Numbered from the stretch's first letter, positions 1-7,033 are shown. The stretch: DNA of 11,906 nt from Streptococcaceae bacterium (GCA_031270215.1 JAISYB010000184.1:1-11906); one strand, 5' to 3'. The notes: generated by a model from the sequence alone, not told the origin. A program made the numbers and translations.

Positions 1-566
1 TGATATGGATTTTCATCAATTATCGCTAAGGATTCGTCCTTATATCGCTGATAAATTTGTAAGGTCAGCTGACTTCCCAAGCCGTATTCTGCAAGTCTCA
101 AGAGAACTTTCTCCATACCATAATTCTCACGCAGGCTAGCTAGAAGTGCTGCTTGTTTGCTCTTATTTAGACCGGCTACCTCTCCTAAGCGCTCTGGCTG
201 CGCAAGTATTTCATCAATTGCGTTCTCGCCAAAAAGCTCAACGATACGTGTTGCACTCTTTACGCCGATACCTTTGAATTTATCGCTTGAAAGATATTTA
301 ATCAAACCATTCTTTGAGGTTGGCGTCGTCATTTCATAAGTTTCAATTTGGAACTGTTGCCCGTACTTGGGGTGATCTGTAAATTGCCCTTTAAAGCAGT
401 AGCTGTCCCCTTCAGTGACATCACCAACTGTCCCAGTTACCACGATTTCATCGTCATCATAATCCGTATTCGTTTCGGTAATCTCAACCAGCATTACCTT
501 GTAGAAATTCATTGAATTTTGGAAAAAAACAGCTTCAATCGTACCAACAATCCATAATTCTTCCAT
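1..566 (-). CDS. recD2: RecD2-type ATP-dependent DNA helicase, N-terminal part (runs off the left edge)
   Basis: The reading frame opens at ATG 564-566, preceded by an AAAGGA ribosome binding site, and stays open for 188 complete codons to base 1. The protein begins MEELWIVGTIEAVFF and matches my memory of the N-terminal region of RecD2, including a HPKYG(Q)Q(F) segment at residues 65-72 and a helix-hairpin-helix-like stretch GIGVKSATRIVELFG at 99-113. Family knowledge: RecD2 is a 5'-3' superfamily 1 helicase of about 700-850 residues found in bacteria without RecBC and involved in DNA repair and recombination. The Walker A and helicase motifs lie outside the window, so the helicase core is not seen. 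It is the last visible gene of a trmL - phosphatase - recD2 run with a 25-base gap to the phosphatase, which suggests co-transcription. Confidence 0.88.
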   Translation of the reverse strand, partial: MEELWIVGTIEAVFFQNSMNFYKVMLVEITETNTDYDDDEIVVTGTVGDVTEGDSYCFKGQFTDHPKYGQQFQIETYEMTTPTSKNGLIKYLSSDKFKGIGVKSATRIVELFGENAIDEILAQPERLGEVAGLNKSKQAALLASLRENYGMEKVLLRLAEYGLGSQLTLQIYQRYKDESLAIIDENPY

Positions 567-591
567 TTACATTGTCCTTTTCAAAATTTGC

Positions 592-1215
592 TCACTTTAG
601 AAAGGCGCCATCATTCCAAGCTTCTAAGGTAAATGGGCGCTCAAATACTTCCGCATTTAAAATAGAAAGTGTGTTGTTTCCCAGACCACCACGATTTCGT
701 AAACGATGAAGTGGCTCGCCTGCTAAATAATTAATGCCAGCAGTTAAAGCAGCACCGTGTGAAACAAATAAAACGTTGCCGGAATTTTCAAGCATGGCAA
801 TCTGAACCACACGACTAAAACGCTCCAAGACCTGCGTTACTGTTTCGCCACCAAAAGCACTCGGATTGTATTGCGACAAATCACTCCGAAAATTAGTCAT
901 TGCTTCTGGATGCTTTGCTCTTGCTTCCTCAATTAACGTCCCTTCTAAATCACCTAAGCCCCATTCACGCAAGCCTTCACGATAAACAATCGGTAGTGTA
1001 AGCTCACGCCTTTGATTAATAATCTCTGCGGTTCTTCTTGCTCTTAGACTTGGCGAAGCATAAATCGTTTCAATTTCAAATTGCTTTAAATAGTCCCCCA
1101 AACAAGCAATCTCATCCAAGCTTTCAGGCAAGAGTGCTGAATCCCCCGTCTTACCTTGCAATCGCATTTGCTGATTCCATTCTGTTTTTCCATGTCGTAT
1201 AAAGAATAATTTCAT
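592..1215 (-). CDS. Histidine phosphatase family protein (phosphoglycerate mutase-like)
   Basis: The 207-residue protein has the full signature of the histidine phosphatase (branch 1) superfamily. The phosphate-accepting histidine is in the RHG motif at residues 7-9 (His8). An arginine lies in the SPSLRARRTAE segment (about Arg58), the acid-base glutamate is probably Glu84 in GLREWGLGDLEG, and the second histidine is His153 in FVSHGAAL. These enzymes remove phosphate from small metabolites by way of a phospho-histidine. The length fits a cofactor-independent-type phosphatase rather than glycolytic GpmA (about 230-250 residues), so a general phosphatase of the GpmB/CobC type is likelier than a true mutase; the substrate cannot be read from sequence. 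The gene starts 7 bases after the trmL stop, and its GAGG ribosome binding site overlaps that TGA stop, so translation is probably coupled. Confidence 0.88.
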   Translation of the reverse strand: MKLFFIRHGKTEWNQQMRLQGKTGDSALLPESLDEIACLGDYLKQFEIETIYASPSLRARRTAEIINQRRELTLPIVYREGLREWGLGDLEGTLIEEARAKHPEAMTNFRSDLSQYNPSAFGGETVTQVLERFSRVVQIAMLENSGNVLFVSHGAALTAGINYLAGEPLHRLRNRGGLGNNTLSILNAEVFERPFTLEAWNDGAFLK

Positions 1216-1222
1216 AGCTACC

Positions 1223-1729
1223 TCAATCTATTTTGTCATTGTCATAGTGATGTGTCTGCTCCAAATTAGGAAAATCTTGTTGTCTAAGCGCTTCATAGAT
1301 GATTAATGCCGCTGTATTTGACAAATTTAAGCTTCGAACATGCTCATCATTCATCGGAATACGGATCGCTTTATCACTATTCTCCCGCATAAACGCCTCA
1401 GGCAAGCCTGTCGTTTCCTTGCCAAACATGAAGTAATTATCTCCCTTTCCTGTATAATCCTGAGCAGCATATGTTTGATTGGCAAATTTAGAAACTAAAA
1501 ATAGACGATCAGACGCCGATAGTGTCGCTAAAAAAGCTGCCTTATTGGGATAATAATGAACGTCAACTGCCTGCCAATAATCAAGCCCAGCACGCTTGAG
1601 CTGCTTATCATCTGTTGAAAAACCAAGCGGCTCAATCAAATGTAATGGCGTATTGGTCGCAGCACATGTTCTTGCGATATTTCCCGTATTTTGCGGAATT
1701 TGTGGTTCAAATAGTACGATATGATTCAT
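1223..1729 (-). CDS. trmL: tRNA (cytidine(34)-2'-O)-methyltransferase TrmL (SPOUT family)
   Basis: The 168-residue protein carries all three SPOUT-fold motifs of the TrmL/YibK/CspR group: NTGNIAR at residues 14-20, FGKETTGLP at 102-110 and RSLNLSNTAAL at 132-142, which form the trefoil knot that binds S-adenosylmethionine. Family knowledge: it 2'-O-methylates the wobble nucleotide (Cm34 or cmnm5Um34) of tRNA-Leu isoacceptors. A longer frame opens 63 bases upstream at 1792, but I prefer ATG 1727-1729: an AGAAGG site lies 5 bases ahead, MNHIVLFEP is the usual start of the family, and the extra 21 residues come from a repeat-like spacer. It is first of the trmL - phosphatase - recD2 run; no convincing promoter was found just upstream. 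Confidence 0.92.
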   Translation of the reverse strand: MNHIVLFEPQIPQNTGNIARTCAATNTPLHLIEPLGFSTDDKQLKRAGLDYWQAVDVHYYPNKAAFLATLSASDRLFLVSKFANQTYAAQDYTGKGDNYFMFGKETTGLPEAFMRENSDKAIRIPMNDEHVRSLNLSNTAALIIYEALRQQDFPNLEQTHHYDNDKID

Positions 1730-1734
1730 TTTTA

Positions 1735-1740
1735 CCTTCT
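1735..1740 (-). promoter_or_regulatory. Ribosome binding site that fixes the trmL start
   Basis: AGAAGG on the minus strand lies 5 bases upstream of ATG 1727-1729. It supports the internal methionine over the ATG at 1790-1792, whose preceding bases derive from the palindromic spacer and show no comparable site. Confidence 0.7.
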
Positions 1741-1780
1741 TTTCATTATCAAAATATAAAAAAGCTAAAACACTCGGAGA

Positions 1781-1877
1781 CAAGCTCGGCAAGCATTCTA
1801 GCTAGTGAACGAAATTCACTAACTTTTATCAAAACAGGGACTGATAAAAACAAGCGAACTTCACTAGATAAAGCTTA
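1781..1877. repeat. Palindromic repeat-like intergenic element upstream of trmL
   Basis: The 191-base spacer between trmL and the upstream unknown gene holds an ordered set of repeats. TAGTGAA at 1803-1809 pairs with TTCACTA at 1815-1821 (7 bp, 5-base loop). TTTTATCA at 1824-1831 pairs with TGATAAAA at 1842-1849 (8 bp, 10-base loop). TTCACTAG at 1860-1867 is complementary to CTAGTGAA at 1802-1809. On the minus strand the 14-mer at 1866-1853 (TAGTGAAGTTCGCT) recurs with two differences at 1821-1808, flanking the central hairpin. Such nested palindromes in a spacer resemble dispersed intergenic elements of streptococci and lactococci, and both strands stay open for 25-40 codons, which is common in such elements. 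The hairpins are AT-rich and have no following T-run, so they are not a standard terminator. The exact ends are uncertain, and the copy number cannot be judged from one window. Confidence 0.5.
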
Positions 1878-1920
1878 ACATATCCTTAAGGTTTACACAA
1901 ATTTTTTTTGCGATTAAAAT

Positions 1921-2796
1921 CTAAAAATTTTCTTTTAACGTCCAAAAGGCGAATGCTTTTGTATTCAATCGGTCATATACCTGTTGATGAATGAGCTGAC
2001 GAGTGATAAAAGCTTCGTTTGCAGTCAAGGAATCCGTAAACTGTGCCTCAATTTTTGCCAAATCTGCCAGTAGCTGAGCGTTTTCTGCGTTTATTTTCCA
2101 AAAAGGTAAGGATAGTTGATAGCCAGCTTCTGTGTGTTCAATAAGTTGAAAATCAGCTAGCGCCTGAATAAAGATGTCCTTTCGCTCATACTTAACGATT
2201 TTTTTATCTAAGAGCTTGAGTAAGAAAGCTGTCATATACTTCAAAGCATAATCCGGATTGACGTCCCCAATCAGCTGACTCATCACTTGCTCTATTTCAT
2301 TTAAATTCTCATCATCTTGATGGCTAAAATAATGATAGAGATTATGCTGACTCTCCGCAAGGTCATCTAATGTGCAGAAGACAACCGCATTATTGGCATT
2401 TTTCAACTGATTTAAACGATAAGTTTTCTGAATTGTGTCAGCTAATTCACACGTCAATAGACAAAAATCAGGCAGACTGCCCTGTAGTTTATCAAAGTAG
2501 TGATAGAAGAATGCCGCGGTGTGTGGTGTTTTTTCAATCGCAGCCACCTCAATTTCCACGATTGGCGTGGCATCAACCGTCTTAGCAATTGGCGCTTCTG
2601 CCAAAAAATACCGCTTGTTTTCACGCTTAATCAAGCCTAAATCAATAAAGGAATCAATCGCGCGATCAAGCTTTTGGATATGTTTAAAGCGAAGTTTTAA
2701 CTCCCGCAGCGTTAAAGCTTCTTTAGCTAACGCAGCAAGGAGCGATTTTAAAAGAGTATCTTGCCGCAATTTGCGGTTATTGGTTAATAAATACAT
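1921..2796 (-). CDS. Conserved protein of unknown function downstream of ppaC, winged-helix-like N-terminus
   Basis: I cannot assign a function to this 291-residue protein. It may belong to the family catalogued as DUF1803, which I recall beside ppaC in streptococci, but that is from memory. Residues about 12-66 look like a winged helix-turn-helix: a helix LLKSLLAAL, then LTLRELKLRF, a KLDRAIDSFIDLG helix, and a strand-turn-strand wing LIKRENKRYFLA. The rest is mostly helical and acidic, with no catalytic motif, signal peptide or membrane segment seen. The start ATG 2794-2796 has an AAGGA site 7 bases upstream. An intrinsic terminator lies between ppaC and this gene, ending about ten bases before the ribosome binding site, so expression probably depends on readthrough from ppaC. 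Reality as a gene: high; function: unknown. Confidence 0.85.
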   Translation of the reverse strand: MYLLTNNRKLRQDTLLKSLLAALAKEALTLRELKLRFKHIQKLDRAIDSFIDLGLIKRENKRYFLAEAPIAKTVDATPIVEIEVAAIEKTPHTAAFFYHYFDKLQGSLPDFCLLTCELADTIQKTYRLNQLKNANNAVVFCTLDDLAESQHNLYHYFSHQDDENLNEIEQVMSQLIGDVNPDYALKYMTAFLLKLLDKKIVKYERKDIFIQALADFQLIEHTEAGYQLSLPFWKINAENAQLLADLAKIEAQFTDSLTANEAFITRQLIHQQVYDRLNTKAFAFWTLKENF

Positions 2797-2813
2797 TTCA
2801 TTTTCCTTATCAC

Positions 2814-2842
2814 AAAAAGCAAGGACGGCTTACCGCCCTTGC
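2814..2842 (-). terminator. Rho-independent terminator after ppaC
   Basis: On the minus strand a 10-bp stem GCAAGGGCGG / CCGTCCTTGC (one G-T wobble) closes a TAAG loop and is followed by TTTTT. The stem arms are 2833-2842 and 2819-2828, and the T-run is 2818-2814. It starts 7 bases past the ppaC stop and ends shortly before the AAGGA site of the next gene, so it separates ppaC from the unknown gene in an otherwise co-directional pair. Confidence 0.88.
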
Positions 2843-2849
2843 CGCAATT

Positions 2850-3785
2850 TTATTGGTTAAAGCTTTCGGTTAATTGTGGGACAACCTGCTTCTTCCTAGA
2901 AACAGCTCCAGCTAAAAAGGCATGATTATCCTGAAGCTTGAAGTTAAATGCCGCTTCAACCTTGGCTTGATTGTTGCCAATTGCTAATATTTCTGAGTTT
3001 GAATTGACAATATCGGTAATCATTAAGACGAAATCACTCCAGCCATGTGCTGAGATTGCTTTATTAATTGCCGCTTCAAGCTCCTCTTGGCGCGCTAGGA
3101 CTTCATTGATATCAACAGAATTGACTTGAGCAATACGCACCGAATGACCGTTTAGCTCAAAGGTTTTAGCATCTAAATCAATCAATTCCTCAGCTGACTT
3201 TGATTTTAAATTCGTTCCAGCCTTCAACAGCTCTAAACCATAGACTTCAAGTTCGACCCCTGCAAGCTCAGCTAATTCTTTAGCCAGAGGAATGTCACTT
3301 GCGTGCGTAGTTGGTGACTTTAATAGCAGGGTATCTGAGATTAAGCCTGAAAGCAAGAGACCTGCAATCTCCTGAGGTATGGGAACATTTGCTTCAATAA
3401 ACTGACGATAAACAATAGACGAAGCGGAACCAACCGGCTCAAGACGCATAAAGAGCGGAGAGATCGTTTCAAAATTCGCTACACGGTGGTGATCAACTAC
3501 TCCAAAAATTGTTAAATCCTTAATATCTTCAATTGATTGTTGGAATTCATTGTGATCAGTTAAGATGACCTCACTAACACCCTCATCACTTGCCCGCTTA
3601 ACAATTCGTGGCGCTTTAATCCCAAAATAGTCAAGTGCAAACTGGGTTTCTTCATTAATCTCACCAAGTGCCACCGCTTCAGTGTCAAGTCCTGGGGCTT
3701 TGCGGCGTAAGTACGCAAAGGCGTATGATGACGCAATCGCATCTGTATCGGGATTTTGATGACCAAATACTAAAATTTTACTCAT
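2850..3785 (-). CDS. ppaC: Manganese-dependent inorganic pyrophosphatase (family II, DHH superfamily)
   Basis: This cytoplasmic enzyme hydrolyses pyrophosphate to two phosphates, pulling biosynthetic reactions forward. All metal-binding motifs of family II are present: GHQNPDTD at residues 8-15 (His9, Asp13, Asp15), TDHNE at 76-80 (Asp77), the DHH motif at 98-100, and Asp151 in ISDT. The C-terminal DHHA2 domain ends with the substrate-binding SRKKQVVPQL at 296-305. The length of 311 residues is typical of the family. The ATG at 3783-3785 has a GGAG site about 8 bases upstream. A 124-base gap separates it from yebC, with a possible promoter inside, and a strong terminator follows it. NadD, encoded in the same region, produces pyrophosphate, as do other steps of NAD synthesis and tRNA charging. 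Confidence 0.97.
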   Translation of the reverse strand: MSKILVFGHQNPDTDAIASSYAFAYLRRKAPGLDTEAVALGEINEETQFALDYFGIKAPRIVKRASDEGVSEVILTDHNEFQQSIEDIKDLTIFGVVDHHRVANFETISPLFMRLEPVGSASSIVYRQFIEANVPIPQEIAGLLLSGLISDTLLLKSPTTHASDIPLAKELAELAGVELEVYGLELLKAGTNLKSKSAEELIDLDAKTFELNGHSVRIAQVNSVDINEVLARQEELEAAINKAISAHGWSDFVLMITDIVNSNSEILAIGNNQAKVEAAFNFKLQDNHAFLAGAVSRKKQVVPQLTESFNQ

Positions 3786-3807
3786 GATTTTTACTCCTTA
3801 AGTGATA

Positions 3808-3837
3808 ATTATAAAATCGCTTGTCTAAGCATGCTAT
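3808..3837 (-). promoter_or_regulatory. Possible ppaC promoter
   Basis: A perfect TATAAT (3813-3808 on the minus strand) lies about 22 bases upstream of the ppaC start. The only -35 at usable spacing is ATAGCA (3837-3832, 18-base spacer), which matches the consensus at three of six positions. The 124-base yebC-ppaC gap otherwise holds AT-rich sequence with no gene. Confidence 0.35.
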
Positions 3838-3909
3838 TTTACAATATTAATTTGTTTAATTTATCCGGTTTGATGTCACGTTTTGAGCTTTTGGCAACTA
3901 TGTTTAATA

Positions 3910-4629
3910 TTAGAGTTCAACGTTATGATAGACCTTTTGAACATCATCATCGTCTTCTAAAACGTCAATCAGCTTCTCGAATTGCGTTAAATCATCTCCC
4001 GTTAATATCAGCTCACTTTGGGCAAGCATTTCCAGCTCAGAGAGTGTCAGCTGGTTAATTCCTGCGGCATTTAACGCAGAAATAGCTTTATGCAAGTCCT
4101 CCGGCTCGGTATAAACAATGATTTGACCCTCTTCTTCTGTCACATCTCGCACATCAACGTCTGCTTCCATCAAAAGTTCAAGAACATCATCAGCCTCCTG
4201 AATTGTTTTTTCAAAAGCAATCACGCCCGTATTATCAAACAAATAGCTAACTGCTCCAGAAACACCCATGTTACCGCCATTTTTCCCAAAGGCAGCTCGA
4301 ACATTTGCAGCTGTTCTGTTGACATTTGTCGTTAAGGTATCAACGACAATCATTGAACCGCTTGGTCCAAAGCCTTCATAACGCCCCTCGGTAAAAGTTT
4401 CATCCGTATTACCTTTCGCCTTATCTATCGCTTTATCAATGATGTGGCGCGGCACATTTGCCTGCTTGGCACGTTCTACGACAAATCTTAGCTTTTGATT
4501 GGTCGCAGGATCTGGATCTCCTTGCTTAGCTGCCGCATAAATTTCAATGCCAAACTTCGCATAAACCTTACTGTTTGCGCCGTCCTTTGCTGTTTTTTTC
4601 TCAACAATATTTGCCCATTTACGTCCCAT
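3910..4629 (-). CDS. yebC: YebC family protein, YeeN (YebC2) subtype
   Basis: The 239-residue protein starts MGRKWANIVEKKTAKDG and contains GRYEGFGPSGSMIVVDTLT (about 82-100), NVNRTAANVR (102-111) and the acidic C-terminal DDDDVQKVYHNV. It aligns by eye with E. coli YeeN rather than YebC, whose start is MAGHSKWANI. Family knowledge: YebC proteins were long annotated as transcription regulators, and the MGRKW subtype has more recently been linked to relieving ribosome stalling at polyproline stretches; the mitochondrial relative TACO1 is a translation factor. A role in translation fits the surrounding genes. The ribosome binding site is modest (AGAAGTG, about 5 bases before the ATG). It has its own TATAAT box upstream, so it is probably transcribed apart from tmcAL as well as by readthrough. 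Confidence 0.93.
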   Translation of the reverse strand: MGRKWANIVEKKTAKDGANSKVYAKFGIEIYAAAKQGDPDPATNQKLRFVVERAKQANVPRHIIDKAIDKAKGNTDETFTEGRYEGFGPSGSMIVVDTLTTNVNRTAANVRAAFGKNGGNMGVSGAVSYLFDNTGVIAFEKTIQEADDVLELLMEADVDVRDVTEEEGQIIVYTEPEDLHKAISALNAAGINQLTLSELEMLAQSELILTGDDLTQFEKLIDVLEDDDDVQKVYHNVEL

Positions 4630-4661
4630 TTTTACACTTCTTTCTATCTAAATTCTTTTAC

Positions 4662-4690
4662 ATTATACTCACTTTTCGTTAAAATTAAAA
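4662..4690 (-). promoter_or_regulatory. Probable yebC promoter
   Basis: A perfect TATAAT (4667-4662 on the minus strand) stands in the 64-base gap between tmcAL and yebC. TTTTAA (4690-4685) at a 17-base spacing is a weak -35. Transcription would start near 4655, giving a leader of about 25 bases. Confidence 0.5.
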
Positions 4691-4693
4691 GCT

Positions 4694-5863
4694 TTACTCT
4701 TTCTTGTCGTAGATTTGCGGCACACGTCCGTAATTTTGCTCAGAAATTGCCGAATTAAGCAACTGATAAACAGCATCTGCTTTTAGATTTAAGGCAATAT
4801 CTGCTGTACTCTGTCCAACTCTAGAAAGAATTGGCAATCTAAATTTTTGCTTATTCTCCTTTAAATAACGCTGACCAGCTGCACTAAAGCCTAACAATCT
4901 CAGAGATAAATGCGCTCTTTGTGCTGTCATTTCATCATCAGTAACATTGAGCAAAAGATAAATCAAAAGTCTTCTCAAAAAAGCATGTGTGTAACGCTTT
5001 GATTTGAGCCGCTCTAATAGAGTATCAAATGTTTCTGCTTGGTTAATCTCCCGCTTTAATTTATGCTCCAGTCCTTCTTTCATCTGATGAATTTGTCGAA
5101 GCTGCATAACGCTTGAGGTCAGTATTCGATATTTCAACAATGGATAAAGCGTGTCAGTCTGGACTTTTGCTGCATTCATCAGTAAATCTAAGGCAACCTT
5201 TGGCACAACCTCAGCAAGCTCTGCGGTTTGATTGCTCAAAATCATCTGGCGGATTGCGGTCGCACTGGCAAAACGCCCACTACGACCTAGTTGATGAAAC
5301 TGTGCCCCATAGCGATTGATTGGAATTAGTTTCATCGGCGCAGCCAAACTTGCATTCGCCTTAGCATAGCTTAACGCCAGTAAATGGTTTGGCGTGTTGA
5401 AGCTGATTGTTTCGTCTTTGAGGATTTCTCGCCAAATCTGAGTCATTTTTGCTGGATAATTCAGGTTATTTGGCAATTCCTTTAGGCGCTGGTTAATCAG
5501 GCCTTGATGCTTTAGTGCCAGCTTTCCAAATGCTTGATAATTAAGCATGTCATTATCCGTGCCAAAGCACAGCGCATCACAGCCTAATCCAAAAAGCAGG
5601 CGAACTGCACCCTCAGCAAAATAATCCGCTGATGAGGTACCATAACAAAAAGGGAGCTCAATCACTAAGTCCGCCCCATTTGTCAGAGCCATCTGACACC
5701 TTGTCCATTTATCTACGATTGCAGGCGTACCGCGTTGTGTGAAATTCCCATTCAAAACCGCAATCACAATATCTGCCTGACTCCTTCGTCTTGCTTCATT
5801 TAGATGATATAAATGTCCATTGTGGAAAGGATTATACTCAACAATTACACCAACCGTTTTCAT
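4694..5863 (-). CDS. tmcAL: tRNA(Met) cytidine acetate ligase TmcAL (YlbM family)
   Basis: Family knowledge: TmcAL uses acetate and ATP to form N4-acetylcytidine at wobble position 34 of elongator tRNA-Met, giving accurate AUG decoding; it replaces the unrelated acetyl-CoA-dependent TmcA of E. coli. The 389-residue protein begins MKTVGVIVEYNPFHNGH, with the nucleotidyltransferase HxGH motif at His14-Gly16-His17. NGNFTQRG follows at 38-45, FGTDND at 100-105, and SATAIR at 200-205 in the position of the ISSTxIR signature. The frame stays open 56 codons further upstream to 6031, but ATG 5861-5863 is preferred: the HxGH motif sits at the expected distance, and a GGAGGA site lies 4-5 bases upstream. 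That site is encoded by the last codons of the methyltransferase gene, whose TAA is one base before this ATG, so translation is tightly coupled. Confidence 0.93.
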   Translation of the reverse strand: MKTVGVIVEYNPFHNGHLYHLNEARRRSQADIVIAVLNGNFTQRGTPAIVDKWTRCQMALTNGADLVIELPFCYGTSSADYFAEGAVRLLFGLGCDALCFGTDNDMLNYQAFGKLALKHQGLINQRLKELPNNLNYPAKMTQIWREILKDETISFNTPNHLLALSYAKANASLAAPMKLIPINRYGAQFHQLGRSGRFASATAIRQMILSNQTAELAEVVPKVALDLLMNAAKVQTDTLYPLLKYRILTSSVMQLRQIHQMKEGLEHKLKREINQAETFDTLLERLKSKRYTHAFLRRLLIYLLLNVTDDEMTAQRAHLSLRLLGFSAAGQRYLKENKQKFRLPILSRVGQSTADIALNLKADAVYQLLNSAISEQNYGRVPQIYDKKE

Positions 5864-5864
5864 T

Positions 5865-6611
5865 TTATCCTCCACTGTACTTTCGACAAACAAAGAAAAG
5901 GCGCTCGCTAGTAGGCGTTGGTGCCTTATTCTCAAAGTCTGCAAAAACCTGCACATTATCAAAACCGCTTGATTCAAGCATTTGGAGGAAAAAGTTGAGC
6001 TCATACGTCCGTTCGCGGTGGATTTCATCAAAGCGTTTGAAGTTATTATCCTCGTCCTTGACGAAAAAAGTCAACTCGTGAACGATACTATGCGCTGTAT
6101 CTCCCGGATAGCTATCCCATAAAAATGCGAAATCCTCCTCATTTTCATGAAAGCTATAATCTGGAAATAGCTCATCTACCTTATAAATTGAATGAACGTC
6201 AAAGATAAAAACGCCATCACCTGCTAAAGCATTTGCCACACCGTCAAAAACCTGCTGAACAGCCCTTTCATCTTTCATGTAACAAAGCGAATCTGAGAAA
6301 CAAGTAATTGCTTGGTACTTCACACTAGCATCTAAATCCAACATATCGCCAAGCATAAAGGTAACCTCAACATCTTCTGCAATCGCCCGATTGTAAGCAA
6401 TCATCAACATCTCCTCTGAGAGATCAAGGGCGGTGACTTGAAAGCCTGCTCTTGCAAACTTGCAGGCTAAAGCACCAGTCCCACAAGCTAACTCCAAGAT
6501 CGTTTCAGTCTTTTTAGGCAAATGACTGGCTGTAAAATCAAACCATTTCTGATATAAGGTCTCATCCATTACCTCATCATATACGAAAGCAAATGTTTCA
6601 TAAGCTCTCAA
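5865..6611 (-). CDS. Class I SAM-dependent methyltransferase (YqeM-like)
   Basis: The 248-residue protein has a Rossmann-type methyltransferase core: motif I ELACGTG at residues 40-46, the acidic end of strand 2 (Asp63 in VTALDLSEEML), and motif II/III regions around MLGDMLDLD and FIFDVHS. The start is the TTG at 6609-6611, directly after the rsfS TAA. A GGAG lies only 3 bases before it, but no in-frame ATG appears until codon 15, and MRAYETFAFVYDEVMD matches the usual start of streptococcal relatives as I recall them (MxxYETFAxVYDxVMD). The neighbouring ATG 10 bases inside is out of frame. The gene lies between rsfS and tmcAL, a conserved order in streptococci. Its substrate is unknown to me; the company of ribosome and tRNA genes hints at RNA or protein methylation, which is inference. 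Confidence 0.88.
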   Translation of the reverse strand: MRAYETFAFVYDEVMDETLYQKWFDFTASHLPKKTETILELACGTGALACKFARAGFQVTALDLSEEMLMIAYNRAIAEDVEVTFMLGDMLDLDASVKYQAITCFSDSLCYMKDERAVQQVFDGVANALAGDGVFIFDVHSIYKVDELFPDYSFHENEEDFAFLWDSYPGDTAHSIVHELTFFVKDEDNNFKRFDEIHRERTYELNFFLQMLESSGFDNVQVFADFENKAPTPTSERLFFVCRKYSGG

Positions 6612-6965
6612 TTACTCCACCCACTCATGAATATCAACTAAAGGTGCATCCGACCAAAGCTTCTCAATATTATAGTGTTCACGCTCACTTGATGTAAAAA
6701 CGTGGACGACAACATCAATTAAATCAACTAATATCCACGATTTGCCTTCACGTCCCTCAACACGAGCTACTCTGCCACCATTTTCTTCTATCTTATCAAT
6801 AATTTCATCGACAATCGCTGATAGCTGACGTTCATTGCCCGCCTCAGTAATCACAAAATAATCCGCAACCGGACTAATATTTGTCAAATCAAGTGCCACG
6901 GTATCAACCGCACGCTTACTATCTGCCGCAGAAACGACGATTTTTAATATCTCTTTACTTGTCAA
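6612..6965 (-). CDS. rsfS: Ribosomal silencing factor RsfS
   Basis: RsfS (RsfA, YbeB, C7orf30 family) binds ribosomal protein L14 on the large subunit and blocks joining to the small subunit when nutrients fall. The 117-residue length is typical. Family landmarks are DYFVI at 35-39, the GREGKSWILVDLIDVVVHVF core at about 71-90, and the YNIEKLW segment at 98-104. The start is TTG 6963-6965 with a strong GGAGG 6 bases upstream; no ATG lies near. Its stop directly abuts the TTG of the methyltransferase gene. In many Firmicutes rsfS follows yqeK at once; here an alpha-glucosidase gene stands between them, and a promoter-like box precedes rsfS. Confidence 0.95.
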   Translation of the reverse strand: MTSKEILKIVVSAADSKRAVDTVALDLTNISPVADYFVITEAGNERQLSAIVDEIIDKIEENGGRVARVEGREGKSWILVDLIDVVVHVFTSSEREHYNIEKLWSDAPLVDIHEWVE

Positions 6966-6971
6966 ATCAAA

Positions 6972-6976
6972 CCTCC
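6972..6976 (-). promoter_or_regulatory. Ribosome binding site for the TTG start of rsfS
   Basis: GGAGG on the minus strand, 6 bases from the TTG at 6963-6965. It decides the start, because the family's N-terminal helix (TSKEILKIV) begins there and no ATG or GTG is available nearby. Confidence 0.85.
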
Positions 6977-6997
6977 GTAATTAAAATGATTGCCTTT

Positions 6998-7006
6998 ATT
7001 CTACCA
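6998..7006 (-). promoter_or_regulatory. Possible extended -10 promoter for rsfS-methyltransferase-tmcAL
   Basis: TGGTAGAAT on the minus strand is an extended -10 (TGn plus a five-of-six TATAAT match) in the 68-base gap between the alpha-glucosidase gene and rsfS. The -35 position (TGGTTA, 7026-7021) is poor. It would restart transcription after the glucosidase gene; no terminator was seen in the gap. Confidence 0.45.
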
Positions 7007-7033
7007 TAGACGTCATTTAATAACCATTCACGC

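Noticed and set aside
1615..1878. Plus-strand frame of 87 codons over trmL and the palindromic spacer.
   Set aside because: The first half is antisense to trmL and the second half is the repeat-like element; no ribosome binding site or family resemblance. Open frames on both strands are expected of such palindromes.
3560..3766. Minus-strand frame of 68 codons inside ppaC, and similar short frames antisense to yebC, tmcAL, the glucosidase, pepA and others.
   Set aside because: All are shadows of well-supported genes in other frames.
3817..3832. Small hairpin GCTT/AAGC between yebC and ppaC as a terminator.
   Set aside because: Only 4 bp with no clean T-run; too weak.
4694..6031. Longer 445-codon reading of tmcAL.
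   Set aside because: The extra 56 codons overlap the methyltransferase gene in another frame, and the HxGH motif and GGAGGA site both fix the start at 5863.
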